The translations under genes and the position numbers were made by a program. The notes beneath the pieces are model-generated. The model searched no databases, was not told the DNA's origin, and saw only the letters and a program-made list of their open reading frames with translations. Positions 46,101 through 58,653 of a stretch of 64,000 bases of DNA are shown here, piece after piece. Numbering within the stretch: the stretch's first letter is position 1; every line of letters begins with the position of its first letter. This DNA is from Gautieria morchelliformis (lineage: Eukaryota > Basidiomycota > Agaricomycetes > Gomphales > Gomphaceae), in NCBI GenBank assembly GCA_015179125.1, contig WHVA01000243.1, forward strand, positions 1-64,000, written 5' to 3'.

Positions 46101-47572
46101 AGAGCAAGTCAGTGTCAGCATCCGGATAAGAAAGTTGATAATGTTAGTTTCCTGACTGGAGGTTTGTAGTTGCGCTTTGCGTCCACAAGGCAAAGCAGGT
46201 GAGATTCGAGACGACTGATCCCACTACGACAGTGAAGCAAAGTTGGGCAAGTGTTTGCACCCCTCCCTCCATAACAACGCTGACGGAAGATATGAGCATT
46301 AGGATATAGTAAGTACTAGGACGCACTCGGTGAAGATGATGATTGAAATCATGCTACACGCTTTACTCGCGAATAAGCATAGTCTACCCATGTAGATTCC
46401 TAGCTGCTTACCCGTGTTGAAACTTGGTCGGGACATCCATACTTTCAGCCAGGCCACAACAATGATACTCGCCGCTATCCAGCAGAGGACAAGGGCATCG
46501 GCGAGCCATTCCCATCCGGGTCGCACCTAGTGAGGAAACGAGCAGGCTTGTTATTTGTGCAAAGAAAAAGCAAGTGCAGCAAGCAGGATCGGACCTGGAA
46601 AAACCAGAAGGTGCTCATACTTCCAATGGAGACGAACGTTGAGAATGCTACACCGAAGACGACATAGATGTCTGCTTCTGCCATGGCACCAATCGTTTTC
46701 TGGTCTCTCTGATCAGAGGCCAGATTCGAGCGTAATGAAGTGCATGCTCACTGCGGGGTTAAAATATACGCTCCTGCACGGGGATAAGTAGCACAAGAGG
46801 AGGCGATAAGTTGCACCTACACTGTTGCGACCATGTGACCAGAAGGAGATGGTCCTCTTTCCCATTTGCCGTTTGATGGGACGTCAGCTAAGAAACTAGA
46901 GAGATATGGAACAAAAGTGAAGAGGGACGAGAGGAAGTACGCAAGACCACATTTGAGGACATTCTTTTGCAGCCTAGAAAGGGTAGGAGGTTGAAGCCAT
47001 GAGGGGTAACGAGAAGGAGGTGTAAGGAATTCGCGAGGCGTTGGCGTAGCGTCGCTAGAGACATCAGAGTCGTCAGAAGAATAGTCGTCAAAGTCTGGTG
47101 GATCCGGTCGAATGGGGTCTGGATCTGCTGAGAGGGACGGAAGTCTATTGGAAGGCACAGAAGAGACTAAGAATGGGTCGTGTTCTGCTACGCTCGGCTG
47201 AGGGCTGGTAGCGTCTGCGCGGTGTTGAGCATTGCGACGACGGATCTTAGTGCTATTTGCGGGTCTTAGCTGGCCCTCGTCTTCCATAAGTTGGCCAAAC
47301 AACGACCATTCTCGGTCGTGGGCTACGGAGGGAAACGGAGAAGTACGTGTGGATCCACGAGTTTCCGTAAGATGGACATGCGGGGAGGAGGCGCTTCTGT
47401 CAAGAACTTGGCGTCGGCGAGTCGGGGTAACTGGTGTAGTGGCTAGACGTGGGAGCGAGTTATTTGTGACGACCGACCTGACAATAGCAGCGTCATCTGG
47501 AAAACTGTGGAAAGTGTCGGGGGATCCTATTGCAGACTCCGGCCGAGACGCAGACATCATCGAATTCGACAT
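43115..47572 (-). CDS. DUF2421 / ER-transporter-like multipass membrane protein (BRE4/ArAE type)
   Basis: Sixteen exons, all in frame: 47572-46821, 46773-46752, 46699-46595, 46526-46412, 46360-46327, 46279-46157, 46098-45564, 45511-45249, 45202-44988, 44926-44646, 44592-44345, 44289-44140, 44086-43886, 43830-43654, 43539-43392, 43336-43115; 1196 residues. The N-terminal 200 residues are Ser/Pro-rich and cytosolic. Two transmembrane bundles follow: an N-terminal one (KNVLKCGLAYFLSSLFTFVP ... LTCFALW, with SVYFNPAKTIGAM) and a C-terminal one (FFIVISPFIGQTNFLSVVRV ... LWAFIVSQFWWP). They are separated by a long soluble region, and a conserved C-terminal helical domain ends the protein. This matches the fungal DUF2421 family related to aromatic-acid exporters and yeast Bre4. 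The substrate is unknown. Confidence 0.9.
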
Positions 47573-47789
47573 CGACGACGACGGTCAGGTTTCAGAACCT
47601 CAGATTGCTATATCCTGACGCGTTGTGTCTGTTGTATATTTTAAGGATGAGGGGCCGAGCGTTTGAGTTCGGCTAGGCAAACACCGGTTGTCAGCACCGC
47701 AGCCGCAGCTAGTATAAGAGAACATAAGCAGGCCTTTCACTCCCTTGTACCACGCACCTCCTTGTCGCACCTCCTTGTCTACTAACGCC
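47573..47789. promoter_or_regulatory. Divergent promoter between the DUF2421 and aspartic protease genes
   Basis: Only 217 bp separate the two start codons, so both genes must draw on this interval. TATAAG at 47713-47718 is 72 bp upstream of the protease start. A CT-rich run (CACCTCCTTGTCGCACCTCC) precedes that start. Co-regulation is possible but not shown. Confidence 0.55.
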
Positions 47790-49817
47790 ATGTTAATATC
47801 GTCGTTTCGTCTCCATGCAATATTGTCTATCCTCGCTGTCGCCTACGCCTCAGCGGTATTACCTCGCGATGGTCCATCTGTGACGGTTCCATTGCGACGG
47901 AGATCTTCCGCAATGACTAGACGTGCTACGCCAGAGGATTTCGCGGCGATGGCCCAGAACCTTCGCCAGAAGTATAATCTTCCAACACGCGCCCTTGTCC
48001 GGCGGCAGGGCACAGGTTCCGTCCCCATTACCGACGAGAATGCGGACTCTTCCTACTCTGGTACAATAAGCATTGGCAACCCCGGTGCGTCCTCATCCGT
48101 CTCATCTCCTGCCCCGAGCTTCATCTGGGTCTAGGCCAATCTTTTGATGTTATCCTGGATACTGGCTCAAGTGACCTATGGGTTGCCTCGACTCAGTGTC
48201 TACAAGGCTGTCCGTCTGGCACTACGACATATAACCCATCGTCGTCTAGCAGCTTCAAGGATACATCCCAAACCGTGTCCATTACCTACGGCACCGGGGC
48301 CGTCCAAGGGGACGCAGGGTCTGACACGGTCAGCATGGGTGGGTTCACTACGCAGTCCCAGACATTTCGTGAGTAGTGCATAGTTTCTGTCTTCAGCCAT
48401 CTTTTAATACTCCATTCAGTTGTCGCGCAAGAGGTATCTTCAGGTCTGTTGACTGGGACACTTTCCGGCCTCTTGGGCCTGGGATTCAAGTCAATAGCAA
48501 ACACGGGGTATGCTTTGCATCTTGTCCGGTCATGAACCAATCATTAACCACGTTAATTTAGAGCCACGCCATTTGTTCAAGGACTCGCCAGTAGCTCCTC
48601 GTTTTCTCAGCCTCTGATGTCCTTCTATCTTGAACGGTAGCGTCGCGTCACCAAGGTGCTTCTGACTTACTTATAAATCCTTGATTTTCAGACACATCAA
48701 TGATTCTGGCGCTGCTGCAAGAGCGGCTGGAGGTGTCCTTACTCTGGGAAACACCAACAGCTCTTTGTTCACAGGCACCATAGACTTTGTCAACATCCCA
48801 GCAACTGTCACACCAGGGTTCTGGTTGCTACCTGTTACTGGTATGCATGCTAGCTGTGTCTTTGACTACTCTCGTAACATGTTCGATTCAGGTGTTACTG
48901 CGCAAGGCACTGCTGTTTCTCTCCCAAGTCAGTCCCAGCTGGCCGTTCGTCATTTTCCATGTCCTCGCTTCAGCCTTGAGATAACTTTTGAGTAGGCCAT
49001 TGATACAGGAACCACACTTATTGGTGGTCCAACGGCTGCCGTCGCCGCCTTATACACCAACATTCCAGGTGCACAACAGGGCACGGGCTCCCTCCAGGGA
49101 TATTACACTTTTCGTACGTTACCCTCTTCCTCTCCCGTAGCAACCGTTTAGCTCACCCACTAAAATTTCAGCGTGCAGCACAGTCGTCAACATCTCCATG
49201 TCATTCGGTGGTGCCCATTCATGGCCCATCAACCCCGTTGATTTTAAGCTTGAGGCATCGACTGGTGGCAAAACAGTTTGCATCGGCGCGGTGTTCGATC
49301 TCAGCGGAGGCACCTCTACAAGTCCTGGCAGCAGCCCGCCCAACAAGCGCCAATTGAACCCCTCCACGAACCCTGATTGGATCGTGGGCGACACTTTCCT
49401 AGTGCGTGTTATGCCTCTTGCAGCTGCGTCTTGAAGACTTATCTGGGTTGCAGAAAAATGTCTATTCCGTATTCCGATACGACCCCCCATCGGTAGGCTT
49501 TGCACAACTCAACCCCTCACTACCTGGAGCGGGATCTGCACCGGGCACCGCGACACCCAGGTGAGCATTTTACTGCTGAGGTACTTTATGGCACTTCGGT
49601 GTCTTATGTCACACCTTCACCTTTTAAAAGCACCTCGACTGCATCTGCGGTGGTGTCGGTGTCGATTCAAGCGGGAACAACTACATTTGCTAACCCGTCG
49701 CCCTCTAGTGCCAGCAATAGCACCAGTTCGGCGAACGGTACACGCAGGCGAACGGTTTCGCTCACATTGGTGTTTGGCCTTGCCGCAGCCATTGCGGGTG
49801 CGCTGAACATTCTATAG
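47790..49817 (+). CDS. A1-family aspartic protease, secreted and probably GPI-anchored
   Basis: Ten exons, all in frame: 47790-48084, 48135-48368, 48420-48507, 48562-48636, 48692-48840, 48892-48944, 48996-49113, 49172-49401, 49454-49560, 49631-49817; 511 residues. The signal peptide (LISSFRLHAILSILAVAYAS) is followed by a basic propeptide ending near LVRRQ. Catalytic motifs: VILDTGSSDLW (Asp about 107) and AIDTGTTLIGG (Asp about 301), with the flap YGTG between them. After the catalytic domain come a Ser/Thr-rich stalk and a C-terminal hydrophobic segment (TLVFGLAAAIAGALNIL) after a small-residue site, the usual layout of yapsin-like GPI-anchored proteases. The likely role is cell-wall or extracellular protein processing. 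Confidence 0.92.
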
Positions 49818-50404
49818 AATACGATGACAGGAGCAACCCCTTTCTGCTGTTCTATTGTTTCATTTGCTATCTATTATATCACGCGGGGCAACTAACGGAC
49901 TGGACGACATGATTGGAATTGCTGTAGCCTACAACCTAGTACTGACACCTGTACACGACTTAATGTGAAGATCGCGTCTAGACAGTCACTAAATAGTGTT
50001 ACTGTAACTAGATGTCATCAATAACGACTCATAGTTAGTATGCTAGCCTGCGGGCCTAGGGGCTGTTGGGATAGATTGGCGCACAAGGACGGTGGGCAGT
50101 GGCTGTGAATACAAGGAACGGTGGGCAGGATGGAGACAGTGGCTCTTGCCAAACAATGAGACAGTGCTCTTGCAAACAATGAGACGGTGGCTCTTGCAAA
50201 CAATGAGACAGTGGCTCTTGCAAACAATGGACTCATAGTGTAATTAGAACAGACTCTCATGTATTTAACGCAGCGACCGAAGGTCGCTGCCCACTGTCGA
50301 AATCACCACTTCTCTCTCGACAGGCCTATAGGGGCAACTGTCTGCACTGTCTGCATACCTACTAGTTATATACCGCGACCCTTGGGCGTCAAAGGGCAAC
50401 AGCT
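49818..50404. other. Intergenic region with minisatellite and GPAT promoter
   Basis: Contains the 24-bp tandem repeat at 50133-50228 and a nearby repeated GGTGGGCAG motif (50089-50120). TTATATA at 50366-50372, 33 bp upstream of the acyltransferase start codon, may be its TATA box. Confidence 0.5.
50133..50228. repeat. Minisatellite, four 24-bp units
   Basis: Unit GAGACAGTGGCTCTTGCAAA plus CAAT, repeated four times with single-base differences. No coding role is evident. Confidence 0.9.
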
Positions 50405-52638
50405 ATGATCCTCCATCGAATCCTCAGACGGCTTGCTAGCTGGGCCCTGTGGTCGTTCTTCAAGGAAATCCATGTTATTGGAGAGGAAAATGTCCCGCGC
50501 GAGGGTCCTATCATCGTGTAGGTTTCACAGCCCTACAACACCCCGTGATCCCCTCGTCCCTGACGACCATGTAGTGTCTGCACTCATCACAACATGATGA
50601 TTGACCCCGCTGTGCTTTGTGAGTCTGTCTAGTATCCCGGCGACGTGCTTACCCCGACTAACCGAATGGCGTGTATGCAGCCTCGACGTTCCCTCACAAA
50701 CGACCGTTACATTACTGGGCAAAGTCGAGCTTGTTTAAGAATCCCATCGCGAGCAGGATTCTCACCGACACGGGTAACATTCCGGTGGACAGGAAGAGCA
50801 AGGATAATCAGGTACTCTTTCGCGGGACATTCCATGCTCTGGCTGCTGGGCAGGTTGTCGCTCTGTTCCCGGAAGGCACCAGTTGAGCACTTTGTGTCCG
50901 TCACCCTTCCCTAATGATGACCTTCCTGCATGCTGAGGCAGGCTATACCGAGCCCAGGATCATGCAAGTCAAGGATGGGGCGTCATGGTCAGCACTTGAA
51001 TACACCAAGTGGGCCAAGACCAACAGTGCAAACTGCAACCCCCTCGTGGTTATTCCAGCCGGGATCGTCTACACCAACAAGTCCAAGTATCGGAGCAGCG
51101 TGATCATTGAGTTGGATGGCCCCTGAACCTACCTGCGATGCGACTTATTCTCCTATTTTAGATTCGGGAAACCCATCTCGATGAAGGCATATGACGAGGA
51201 ATTCTCATCCGCCGAGCAGGGAGAGCTGAGAAGCGTTGCCAAACGACTCACTGCTCAAATCGAGTCTGAATTGGTCAAGCTTACCATTAACTCCCCGAAT
51301 TGGTGCGCTTATTCAGAGTCTTTTCTATTTCGCTTACCGTCTTTGCAGGGAGACGCTATATGCAGCACGCATGGCAAGGGATCTACTTTGGCGAGATGAG
51401 AATGCTATTAATCCAGATGATTTCGTCGCCGTTTCTCAAACGTGGGAGTTAGTTCCTCAACCTCACGCGTTATCTGACACCTCCACAGGCTAGTCGATCT
51501 GTTCTCAACGCCTATGCTTACATCTTCATTCGGAAACTTGAGACACGCACTCCTCACCTACTACTCCCTTCTCCGTGCGGCGGGGTTGACCAACTCCACG
51601 CTCTCAGGTTTACCACTTCCAGAAACTTTGGACCCTTCACAGGTAAAACCTTTCCCGAGCCGACTGTCGACGCTCTTTCTTCTCCTGCGTGACTCTTTAG
51701 CGTCTCTTGTTCGCTTACCCTTCTTCCTTATCCCTCTCATCGTACATCTTCCCGCTTATGCCATGTCGAGACTAGGCGCTCGTCTGGTACAAGACGAGGA
51801 AGAAACTCAAGCTCAGAATAAGATTGTTTTCGCGCTTTTGCTCTTACTTGCCATATACCCAGCCATGTTTTTCTTCCTGTGGGCATTACTTTGGTTGACT
51901 CCTATGGGAGCTGTCATCGCTTTTGCGATGTCTTATGCATTTATTGTGTACCATGTGAAGATTGTCGATGACAATTATGAACAGTGCGTCTTCTCTGTGC
52001 TCATTATTGAAACCCTAATGATGAAAGCCTCCCTAGTGCTAACGGCTAGTTGCTGTTTGGCGTGTTCTATTAGGTGTATGGGCCCTAAGCGATGGGATCT
52101 TTCCCTGCAAGCATTAACGCCATACACAACGCCATACATCCCTCCCGTTAGTGTATGGATTGACAAGCCCAGGCCGACAACAAGCCTGGAAGCCCCGGCA
52201 CCCACCGATCCCACTTCTCCACGGCGCAAACGGCGCCCTTTTGCGACCAGGAGGCTCATTCGCCATGTCCTCCGTGCGCGCTCTGACGCCGCACGGCTGC
52301 TGGCCGCCTTCTTTGTGGAGCTCGAGCAAAGCGGGAAAGAGGTCAGAGCGTCGAGCCATCTCGCGCAGGCGTATGGTGGCCGGCTAACGGAGGAAAGCGA
52401 CGCCCGAGATACTGGGGATGGCGTGTCTATTCCTCCAGAGCCACGGGCGTGGAGGAATGCACGGGAGGTTGTGCAGTTCCTCAGAGATAGAGGGGCCAAG
52501 ATTGGTGATCTTAGGCATAAGGTTGAAGGTGACTGGGCTGCTGCGAACAGCGAGGGCGAGGGCGAGGTTGGGGAGGTTTCAGGGGAAGGGGAGCCTGAAG
52601 ATGAAGTTGTTTGGGTACCGTCTGGTCACGCGTCATAA
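50405..52638 (+). CDS. Glycerol-3-phosphate acyltransferase (GAT1/GAT2-like, ER)
   Basis: Eight exons, in frame: 50405-50517, 50575-50618, 50681-50881, 50942-51110, 51162-51302, 51349-51441, 51489-51983, 52050-52638; 614 residues. Acyltransferase block I is THHNMMID (HX4D, about 41-48). Then come GNIPVDRKSKDN, block III FPEGTS and block IV VVIPAGIVY. Two or three transmembrane helices follow (LVRLPFFLIPLIVHLPAYAM; FALLLLLAIYPAMFFFLWAL), then PKRWDLSLQALTPYT typical of fungal GPAT/DHAPAT. It acylates glycerol-3-phosphate, the first step of glycerolipid synthesis. The last intron (51984-52049) is in-frame and stop-free, so I am less sure of it. The tail is acidic. Confidence 0.9.
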
Positions 52639-53072
52639 TGGGCCATTTACGCCAGGAGTTCGGCTATATTTTATTCTACTGTCATCCTCGATTTCCCACT
52701 TCCCATTTCTACAACTATGCTAGGCTCGTACATTATGTTGGTTGGTTGGTTTAATCAGGATATAATATGGGCACTATTACAAGATCTGCCTTGGGCACAG
52801 TAATGTACTCGAGTCCGAGCGCCCTGCAAGGTCATTCATTACCGTGTGTGCAGAAACCTCACCCAAACCATCAAGAATAACTAAACTAACATGCCACTAC
52901 ATGGATGTCAAACTATTAGAATGATGATCGTGTGGGGTTTAAGACAAGCACTTACGCTATACCGGCGGTCTGCATTGTGCTGAGAAAGTATTAGTCGCAA
53001 ACTGATCTATCGACTGCATGGCAACGTACGATATCTATCAGAGTCCGAAAGGTCAGAAAAATGGGTATCAAG
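52639..53072. other. Intergenic region between convergent genes
   Basis: Converging 3' ends of the acyltransferase and nucleoside transporter genes. An alternative last exon of the transporter (ending in MQTAGIA-like coding near 52960) was considered but lacks a clean splice join. Confidence 0.4.
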
Positions 53073-55616
53073 TTAGTGTATGGTACTCACGAAACCACAG
53101 ATCATAGCGCTCGGGGCGATCCTGGCAATGATACGCCCTCGGGACGGTGCGAGGGCATTTAACACGCCTATCTGTACACCAAGGGAGCCTACAGTAGGCA
53201 AAAGATCCGGCATCACAATCATGTAATACCAAATGAAACCACAGGCTGAAGACGCTGACCCAAGTTCGAAAATCCGCACAGTGCATAGGACGCAATCGTG
53301 TATGCACGCGGGGAGAGTTGTGGACCCTGTGTCACCATGGCTTGAAGCTGCGTGTAGGCGACGAATCTGGCATGAATCTTTTAATAGAGGACCCAACGAT
53401 GCGCAAGCTGGACACTTACTCGTTAGCGTAGAATTTCACTGCAAGCAACCTTGACACGGTGAGGATTTCGGGTCTCGGTACACCTGCAGGAAACATGAGA
53501 CATTCATGATGAAATTGTCATATCCCACGAATAAGGGGGCTCACCCATGAAGAAAGTAACAGGGTAGAAAACATAGCCGAGGACGAGCTCGAGCGTTAGT
53601 TGGTGAATACCAAAGCCTTTTCCTATCCATGTTAAGAGCCCGTTGATCGTGTACACCAGGGCCAGGACGGTAAGTATGTTGGTCCTAATGACCGAGGTCA
53701 ACTACGTGTGCGTGCGCGCAAAGAAATGCTAGTTGTCATACAGGATCTGTCCGGCTACGATCAGACCGAAGGTAGCACCCTTGCTGAAAGCGTGCAAGGC
53801 GTTTGCGGGACGGCCATCCTTTTCTTCGAAACCACGGTCGACAATGACACGGCCGCGTGTGACCGGTTCGTCCATTTCCGGAATGCGCATTTTGCTGATT
53901 GCGATAGAGGCGGGGATGGACATGACGCTAGAGGTGACTAAGTTCCTAGAGAGATATGTTGGTATGCATTATGTGTCTTCCCGCCGTGTGCTTACTGTGC
54001 AGGTACGCCTGGCAACACTATGCGGTCAGCCGTGATCGAAGTAAAATGTATCGATGCGCACCAAGGGCAATATATGCACTAAGAACAGACCCAGCAATGG
54101 TCGAGAAACCTAAGTGCATGTCGGCATGTTGTGCAACCATGCATTACGAGTTCATCTGGGCGCACCACTTGTCATGAATACGTGAATTTCGCTCTCAGTG
54201 GCCAAATCGACAAAAGGTCGGATGAGACAGGCAGATTCACCCTGTCCGACCCAAGGGGATGCGGCCGCAACAACAGCCTCAGCACCTGATATGTTCATCG
54301 TTACGAAGAAGAAATATGCGCTTGAAAAAATGGTTATAGCTGTACACCAAAGACAAGAACCACGAAAGGCGTACAATTTTTGAATAATAAATTGCATAAC
54401 GCCCAGCTGGATCATCCCTGATCAGAATCATATATTGGAGAGGGAGATAAATGACAACGCACGTAATACATCATTTGGACGAATGCGACGAAAAATATAA
54501 TTGCTGCTAGCTAAAGCAGGAACGTTGATCCCCTTGGAAAGAAGACCAGCCATTAGAGAGCTTACGGTATTAACGAAGAACCTGGCACACAAACGCTAAG
54601 TTTAAAGCCATGGAGATGATCAATGCACTATACCAGTGTTTTGCAATAGTCTCTGCATCAAAGAAGAATTGTGCAGCGGGGTATGCTTGCGTCAAAAAAT
54701 CTGATGCAAGAGTCGCAATCCATCGGAAGATATTGTAGCCAGCGCCAGTCTTGAGCACAAAAAGCGCAATAACCTGTTGGAAGAACAGGCCGATAATGAC
54801 AGTCGGCCTGAGAGCCTTTCTGAGCAAGCAGTCAAATGTTTCAACTGAGAAAAACAAACCAGGCTATATGATTGCGGTGCTTGGATGTAGCCCAGAAGCA
54901 AAACTGGAACACGAAGAGACCAAGGACTGAAATGGCGCGGTCCCCTAGAGTAGTATTTGAACCCTTAAGGGTGTGTCGAGATAAATGAATATGCTAACGT
55001 GGATACCTTATGAAATGCAAACCTTGTCGATAGGGAAGCCAAATGCGGAACCGAGAATTATCCCCAGTAGACAGAGCCATCCTATAGCGAGGCGGACATA
55101 GTAAGGAAGACCGAAGAAAGGGCGTCCGACAGTGACTCGGAAGCCAGCTGCAATAGGCTGGGAGAACAACTTGCTCGGGACGAATTGGAAAAAGATGAGA
55201 CCGAGGAAGAACTTCAAATGCCATTGAATAACCTTGCCGTTCAAGACGAAAGCAAGGAACATACCCAAGAGAAGACAGTCTGAACAATCCTTCGAGGAGA
55301 TTGAGCTCTAATTAAACACACCAGCTGCGGCGACGTACCACCTATGCCTGGTTGCCTTCAGAACCGTGGCCGAAATCCACCAACCAAGGATGAGGATCGC
55401 CAAACCAGCCAAGATATACGGCCTATATCGACTCTGTTGCGCCGCAGGTTCACCGGATTTTGGGCTAGCCTCCAAGTCAGTCACGTCGCGCTCAGTCTTC
55501 TGCCTGTGGATGCTCTTCTCGTCCTTGTCTGAGAGGGACTCTCGTGCAACCGCTGAAGGTTGGCGCTGCAAGACACCGACAGAACCTTGGGCGACAGCAG
55601 GAATGTCAGCGGACAT
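53073..55616 (-). CDS. Concentrative nucleoside transporter (CNT/SLC28 family)
   Basis: Sixteen exons, in frame: 55616-55339, 55289-55265, 55211-55023, 54963-54860, 54807-54634, 54581-54566, 54510-54463, 54406-54375, 54320-54166, 54109-54062, 54008-53996, 53945-53742, 53684-53545, 53483-53420, 53366-53260, 53188-53073; 570 residues. The N-terminal 70 residues are cytosolic and charged. Multiple TM helices follow. Family signatures: [70 protein letters not shown] and [16 protein letters not shown]. These form the nucleoside- and cation-binding core, and ion-coupled uptake of nucleosides at the plasma membrane is expected. Exons of 13, 16 and 25 nt are unusually small. Confidence 0.88.
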
Positions 55617-57352
55617 GGTAAAAAGTCTGGTCGTGTGACGAGAAGAGGACGTGCTAGAATGAAGTTAATCTTCTTCTTATCGTGCGGAGACGACTGCCCT
55701 GGCCGCCAAAACTGACGACCACATGGACCTTCACTTGAAGCGTTATCTAGTTCCCGAACAGATTAGATTTCCTACCGGTTACGGTACAGTCTACCCGTGT
55801 GTCCTCCGGCGCCCTCGGCCCCGCTCTCTATAATTCGGCATTTCGATCATGATCCCTACGACTGTCAATGACCGACGTACAGGCGCCCTTACCAGTACTT
55901 ATCTCGGCGTTGGCGAAACCACGATGCCTATGGAGAGTCAGGGTTGATCAGCTTCATGCCTAATCACACTGTAGGCTGCTGTAGGCCCGGGTCGCGAAGT
56001 GGTGCCACTGATTTTGTGAATGTCTGTCCTTTCACGGTGAAACCTAGTGTTTCCATACCATCCACTGACGAGAGTACGGTCAAAGCGGAAATGTTGGTGC
56101 GCGCGTTCAAGATAGTGAGTTCCAGATAAGATGCACCCGGGTAGATTCATGTTGTTCGTTGTTATGTGCGGTATGTCCAGTTGTTATCTTTGAGCTTACA
56201 GAACTAAGGCTTAATCGACTGCCAAAAGACCAAGGATTTCCTTCGCTAGGCTTACGTTTTTTCCGACCCCATCGACGACTACTGTTATCTACTAGACCGA
56301 GCTGTCAGCTTTGCCAACTGCACGATGAGAGTACTATTGCGCGACGAAGTCACATAAGCGGCCCGGGGTTGCATTGGCAATTCACCTGATCCTCGTAGGT
56401 ATCATTCTGTGCTGTCCAACGGGCATGAACAGTGCCTACTAAGCTATTGCATATAACCTTACGACAGGGTTCGAACCCGTGGCAGCATCATCCAGGAAGA
56501 GCCGACAAGTGCAGGGCTGATAAACACTGTCAGCGACATATATCTCGAGGTATTCTTATGGTACTGCCAAAATAAAGTATACATTTGGTTTTCGCGCACT
56601 TCAATGGTGTTAGGCTCGGGAGTTCGAGTGCGCGGGGTCCGTGACAGTCTACATATCGTTTCCAAGGGGCGTTGGAACCGCTTGGAAATTATATCGGACC
56701 TTTGCATTCAAAATTTCTAGAACCTGATACACCGCGTTTTGGCGGTTGAAAATCGGATTGAAAGTAAATATTAGTCAATGCGGCCGGCCATAAGCTGCCG
56801 GCTGACGCGGATGTATAGTTACCCTACCAAACGTTCGCATATGGCATCTATTCTCAGGCGATGATTGCCTCCAAAAGGGATCGACCAGATGCATCCAGAC
56901 CGGGCATTAGAACCTGAGAATAACCCATAAGCATGCTGTCCAACTATATCTAGCCAGCTCCACCCAACTACTCTATTTATTGTTCGAGTGCCTCGGCCTG
57001 CTTCCGAAAGGGATCGACCAGATGCGTCTAGACCAGGCATTCGAACCTGAGAATAACCCATAAGCATGCTGTCCAACGGTATCTAGCCAGCTCCAGCTGG
57101 CTACTCTATTGATCGTTCCATCCCATCACAACGCTTTTGCGCAAATGCAAGTCCATATGGCGGGGTCATATGCTGGACTTCAACAAATTATACTCCTACT
57201 AATGTCATTTTGTAATCACGTGAGCTTTGTTTTGCTTTTACTTTCTCCTATTTCTTGTTTTGAGATCTGCGAGCTGTTATGGGACTGGGGAGAGTTGACT
57301 TAGGTCTTGGGAGCGGCTGGGACCAGGTATGTTGTGCCTGATTGTCTACAAC
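55617..57352. other. Intergenic region with tandem duplication, no recognised gene
   Basis: 1.7 kb between divergent genes. Contains a 133-bp tandem duplication (56874-57118) and scattered short frames. A palindromic GGGTTCGAACCC near 56466-56479 resembles a tRNA T-loop but lacks the rest of a tRNA. Confidence 0.4.
56874..57118. repeat. 133-bp tandem duplication
   Basis: AAAGGGATCGACCAGATGC at 56874 recurs at 57007, and homology continues through CCTGAGAATAACCCATAAGC to the CTCTATT block, with about one mismatch in ten. The two units are diverged, so it is not recent. Confidence 0.85.
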
Positions 57353-58653
57353 ATGGACCACTCGTCGACGCAGTGGGGGAAGCCGACAGGCGCACAGGAG
57401 GATGCAACGATCCGCAGCACGCCGTGGTGGACCACGGCCATGCTGGCGCACGGCACATCCCCGCACCCCCGCACACACATGCCGCCGGCGCCCTCAGCAC
57501 CTACAGGCTCACCCGCAGCGGTACACACGCCCCGCAATCGCCCTTACCCGCGCCTACCACCGCCGCCGCCACCGCACCCTTGCCCTTATCCGCCCCCTCC
57601 CAGAGCCCCCCAAACCCCGCCGCCGACCCGCGGGCAAATGAAATGCGTCTTCGCGATCCCGCCCCGCACGCCGCCTAGGAACGGGAACGGACCCGCGCCG
57701 GCGCCCAACGCGTACCCCACTCCACTCACACATGCTCTCCCGCCCTCGCCCTCGCCCACGCCCACGCCCACGCAGCACGCGCACGCCTACCCGCTCGCGG
57801 GGTCGCCGCCTGCCCACCCCCACACACACATGTACCCAAACCACAGCTCGAACAAGCTCCCAGAAGGCATGGTATCGGCGGAGCCGGTAAGTGCGCTGTG
57901 CTGCAGCGGGGCTTTCTTCCAGTGCTGAGGCTGCTGCTGCGCTCTGCGTGGCACACAATGTTGACGACGCGGATTCCGGCGGGCAGGTACAACCACGCGC
58001 ACGACGTACACCTCGTGGCATACATGGGGCTGCTGCGCTTTGTGTCACGTTTCCACGAGAAAGTCTACTCAGATCCGAAGCCACTGAACAACCTCAACAA
58101 GGTATGTCACGCGTCAGGGTCTGCTTTAAGTTGTGCGGCCTGCCTTTGCATTGATGGCTGCTTTAATTTGATTTACTTTCTGCTATCTACAATGGCCGCT
58201 GCGCTTCCTTGCTTCTATTTGATTTACTTTCTGATGTCTACTCGCTAGCAGTGCGACCTTCAGGCAATCATGGAGGAGACGGAGATCAGAGCGTGGCACG
58301 ACAAACTATGGGAACGAGTCCAATCACAATGGTCCGTTTATTTGTGCATGCACCCATCCTAACCCCCGTCGCGTCCTCGCGCTTGCACTGACGTTGACGC
58401 TGCACAGACATGGTGTGCCTATTCCACACCATGGGTGTCCTGATATTCGAGGACTACATGCATCTGGTGATATTCTTGTTCAGCTTTGGGACGGCATGGA
58501 CGTGCTGCGGCGTCGAGCTGGGGGACATGTTCTTCGCAGAGGTGCGTGGGGCGGACGGGATGGGATGGTTTGCCCGACGTGCATCTTGCTAGTGTCTGCA
58601 GCACTGGGGATCCTGCGGTATGCACCTGAGTGCTTCTTCCTGATGGGCTGGTT
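57353..58653 (+). CDS. Proline-rich hypothetical protein, exon structure uncertain
   Basis: The first exon from ATG 57353 (MDHSSTQWGKPTGAQEDATI) is open to a GTAAGT donor at 57887. It is extremely Pro/His/Ala-rich (runs of PPPPPPHPCPYPPPP), with a low-complexity, probably disordered product. Downstream coding-like pieces are TTRIPAGRYNHAHDVHLVAY and GLLRFVSRFHEKVYSDPKPL (57960-58100), then CDLQAIMEETEIRAWHDKLW after an acceptor at 58249, then a hydrophobic segment (YMHLVIFLFSFGTAWTCC) near 58450-58520. I could not join exon 1 to the next piece in frame with a standard intron, so the gene is mis-modelled, has an unseen exon, or is decaying. No family recognised. Confidence 0.45.

Noticed and set aside
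52950-53072. Extra last exon of the nucleoside transporter (coding MQTAGIA)
   Set aside because: The peptide looks like the expected family ending, but no GT-AG join keeps the frame; the simple stop after GFVSTIH was preferred.
56450-56530. tRNA-like T-loop (GGGTTCGAACCC)
   Set aside because: The palindrome could be a T arm on the minus strand, but the matching 5' acceptor strand and a D arm are missing at the right distance.
57554-58084. Minus-strand open frame opposite the proline-rich exon
   Set aside because: Gly/Arg-rich shadow of the GC-rich proline-coding strand, with no motif.
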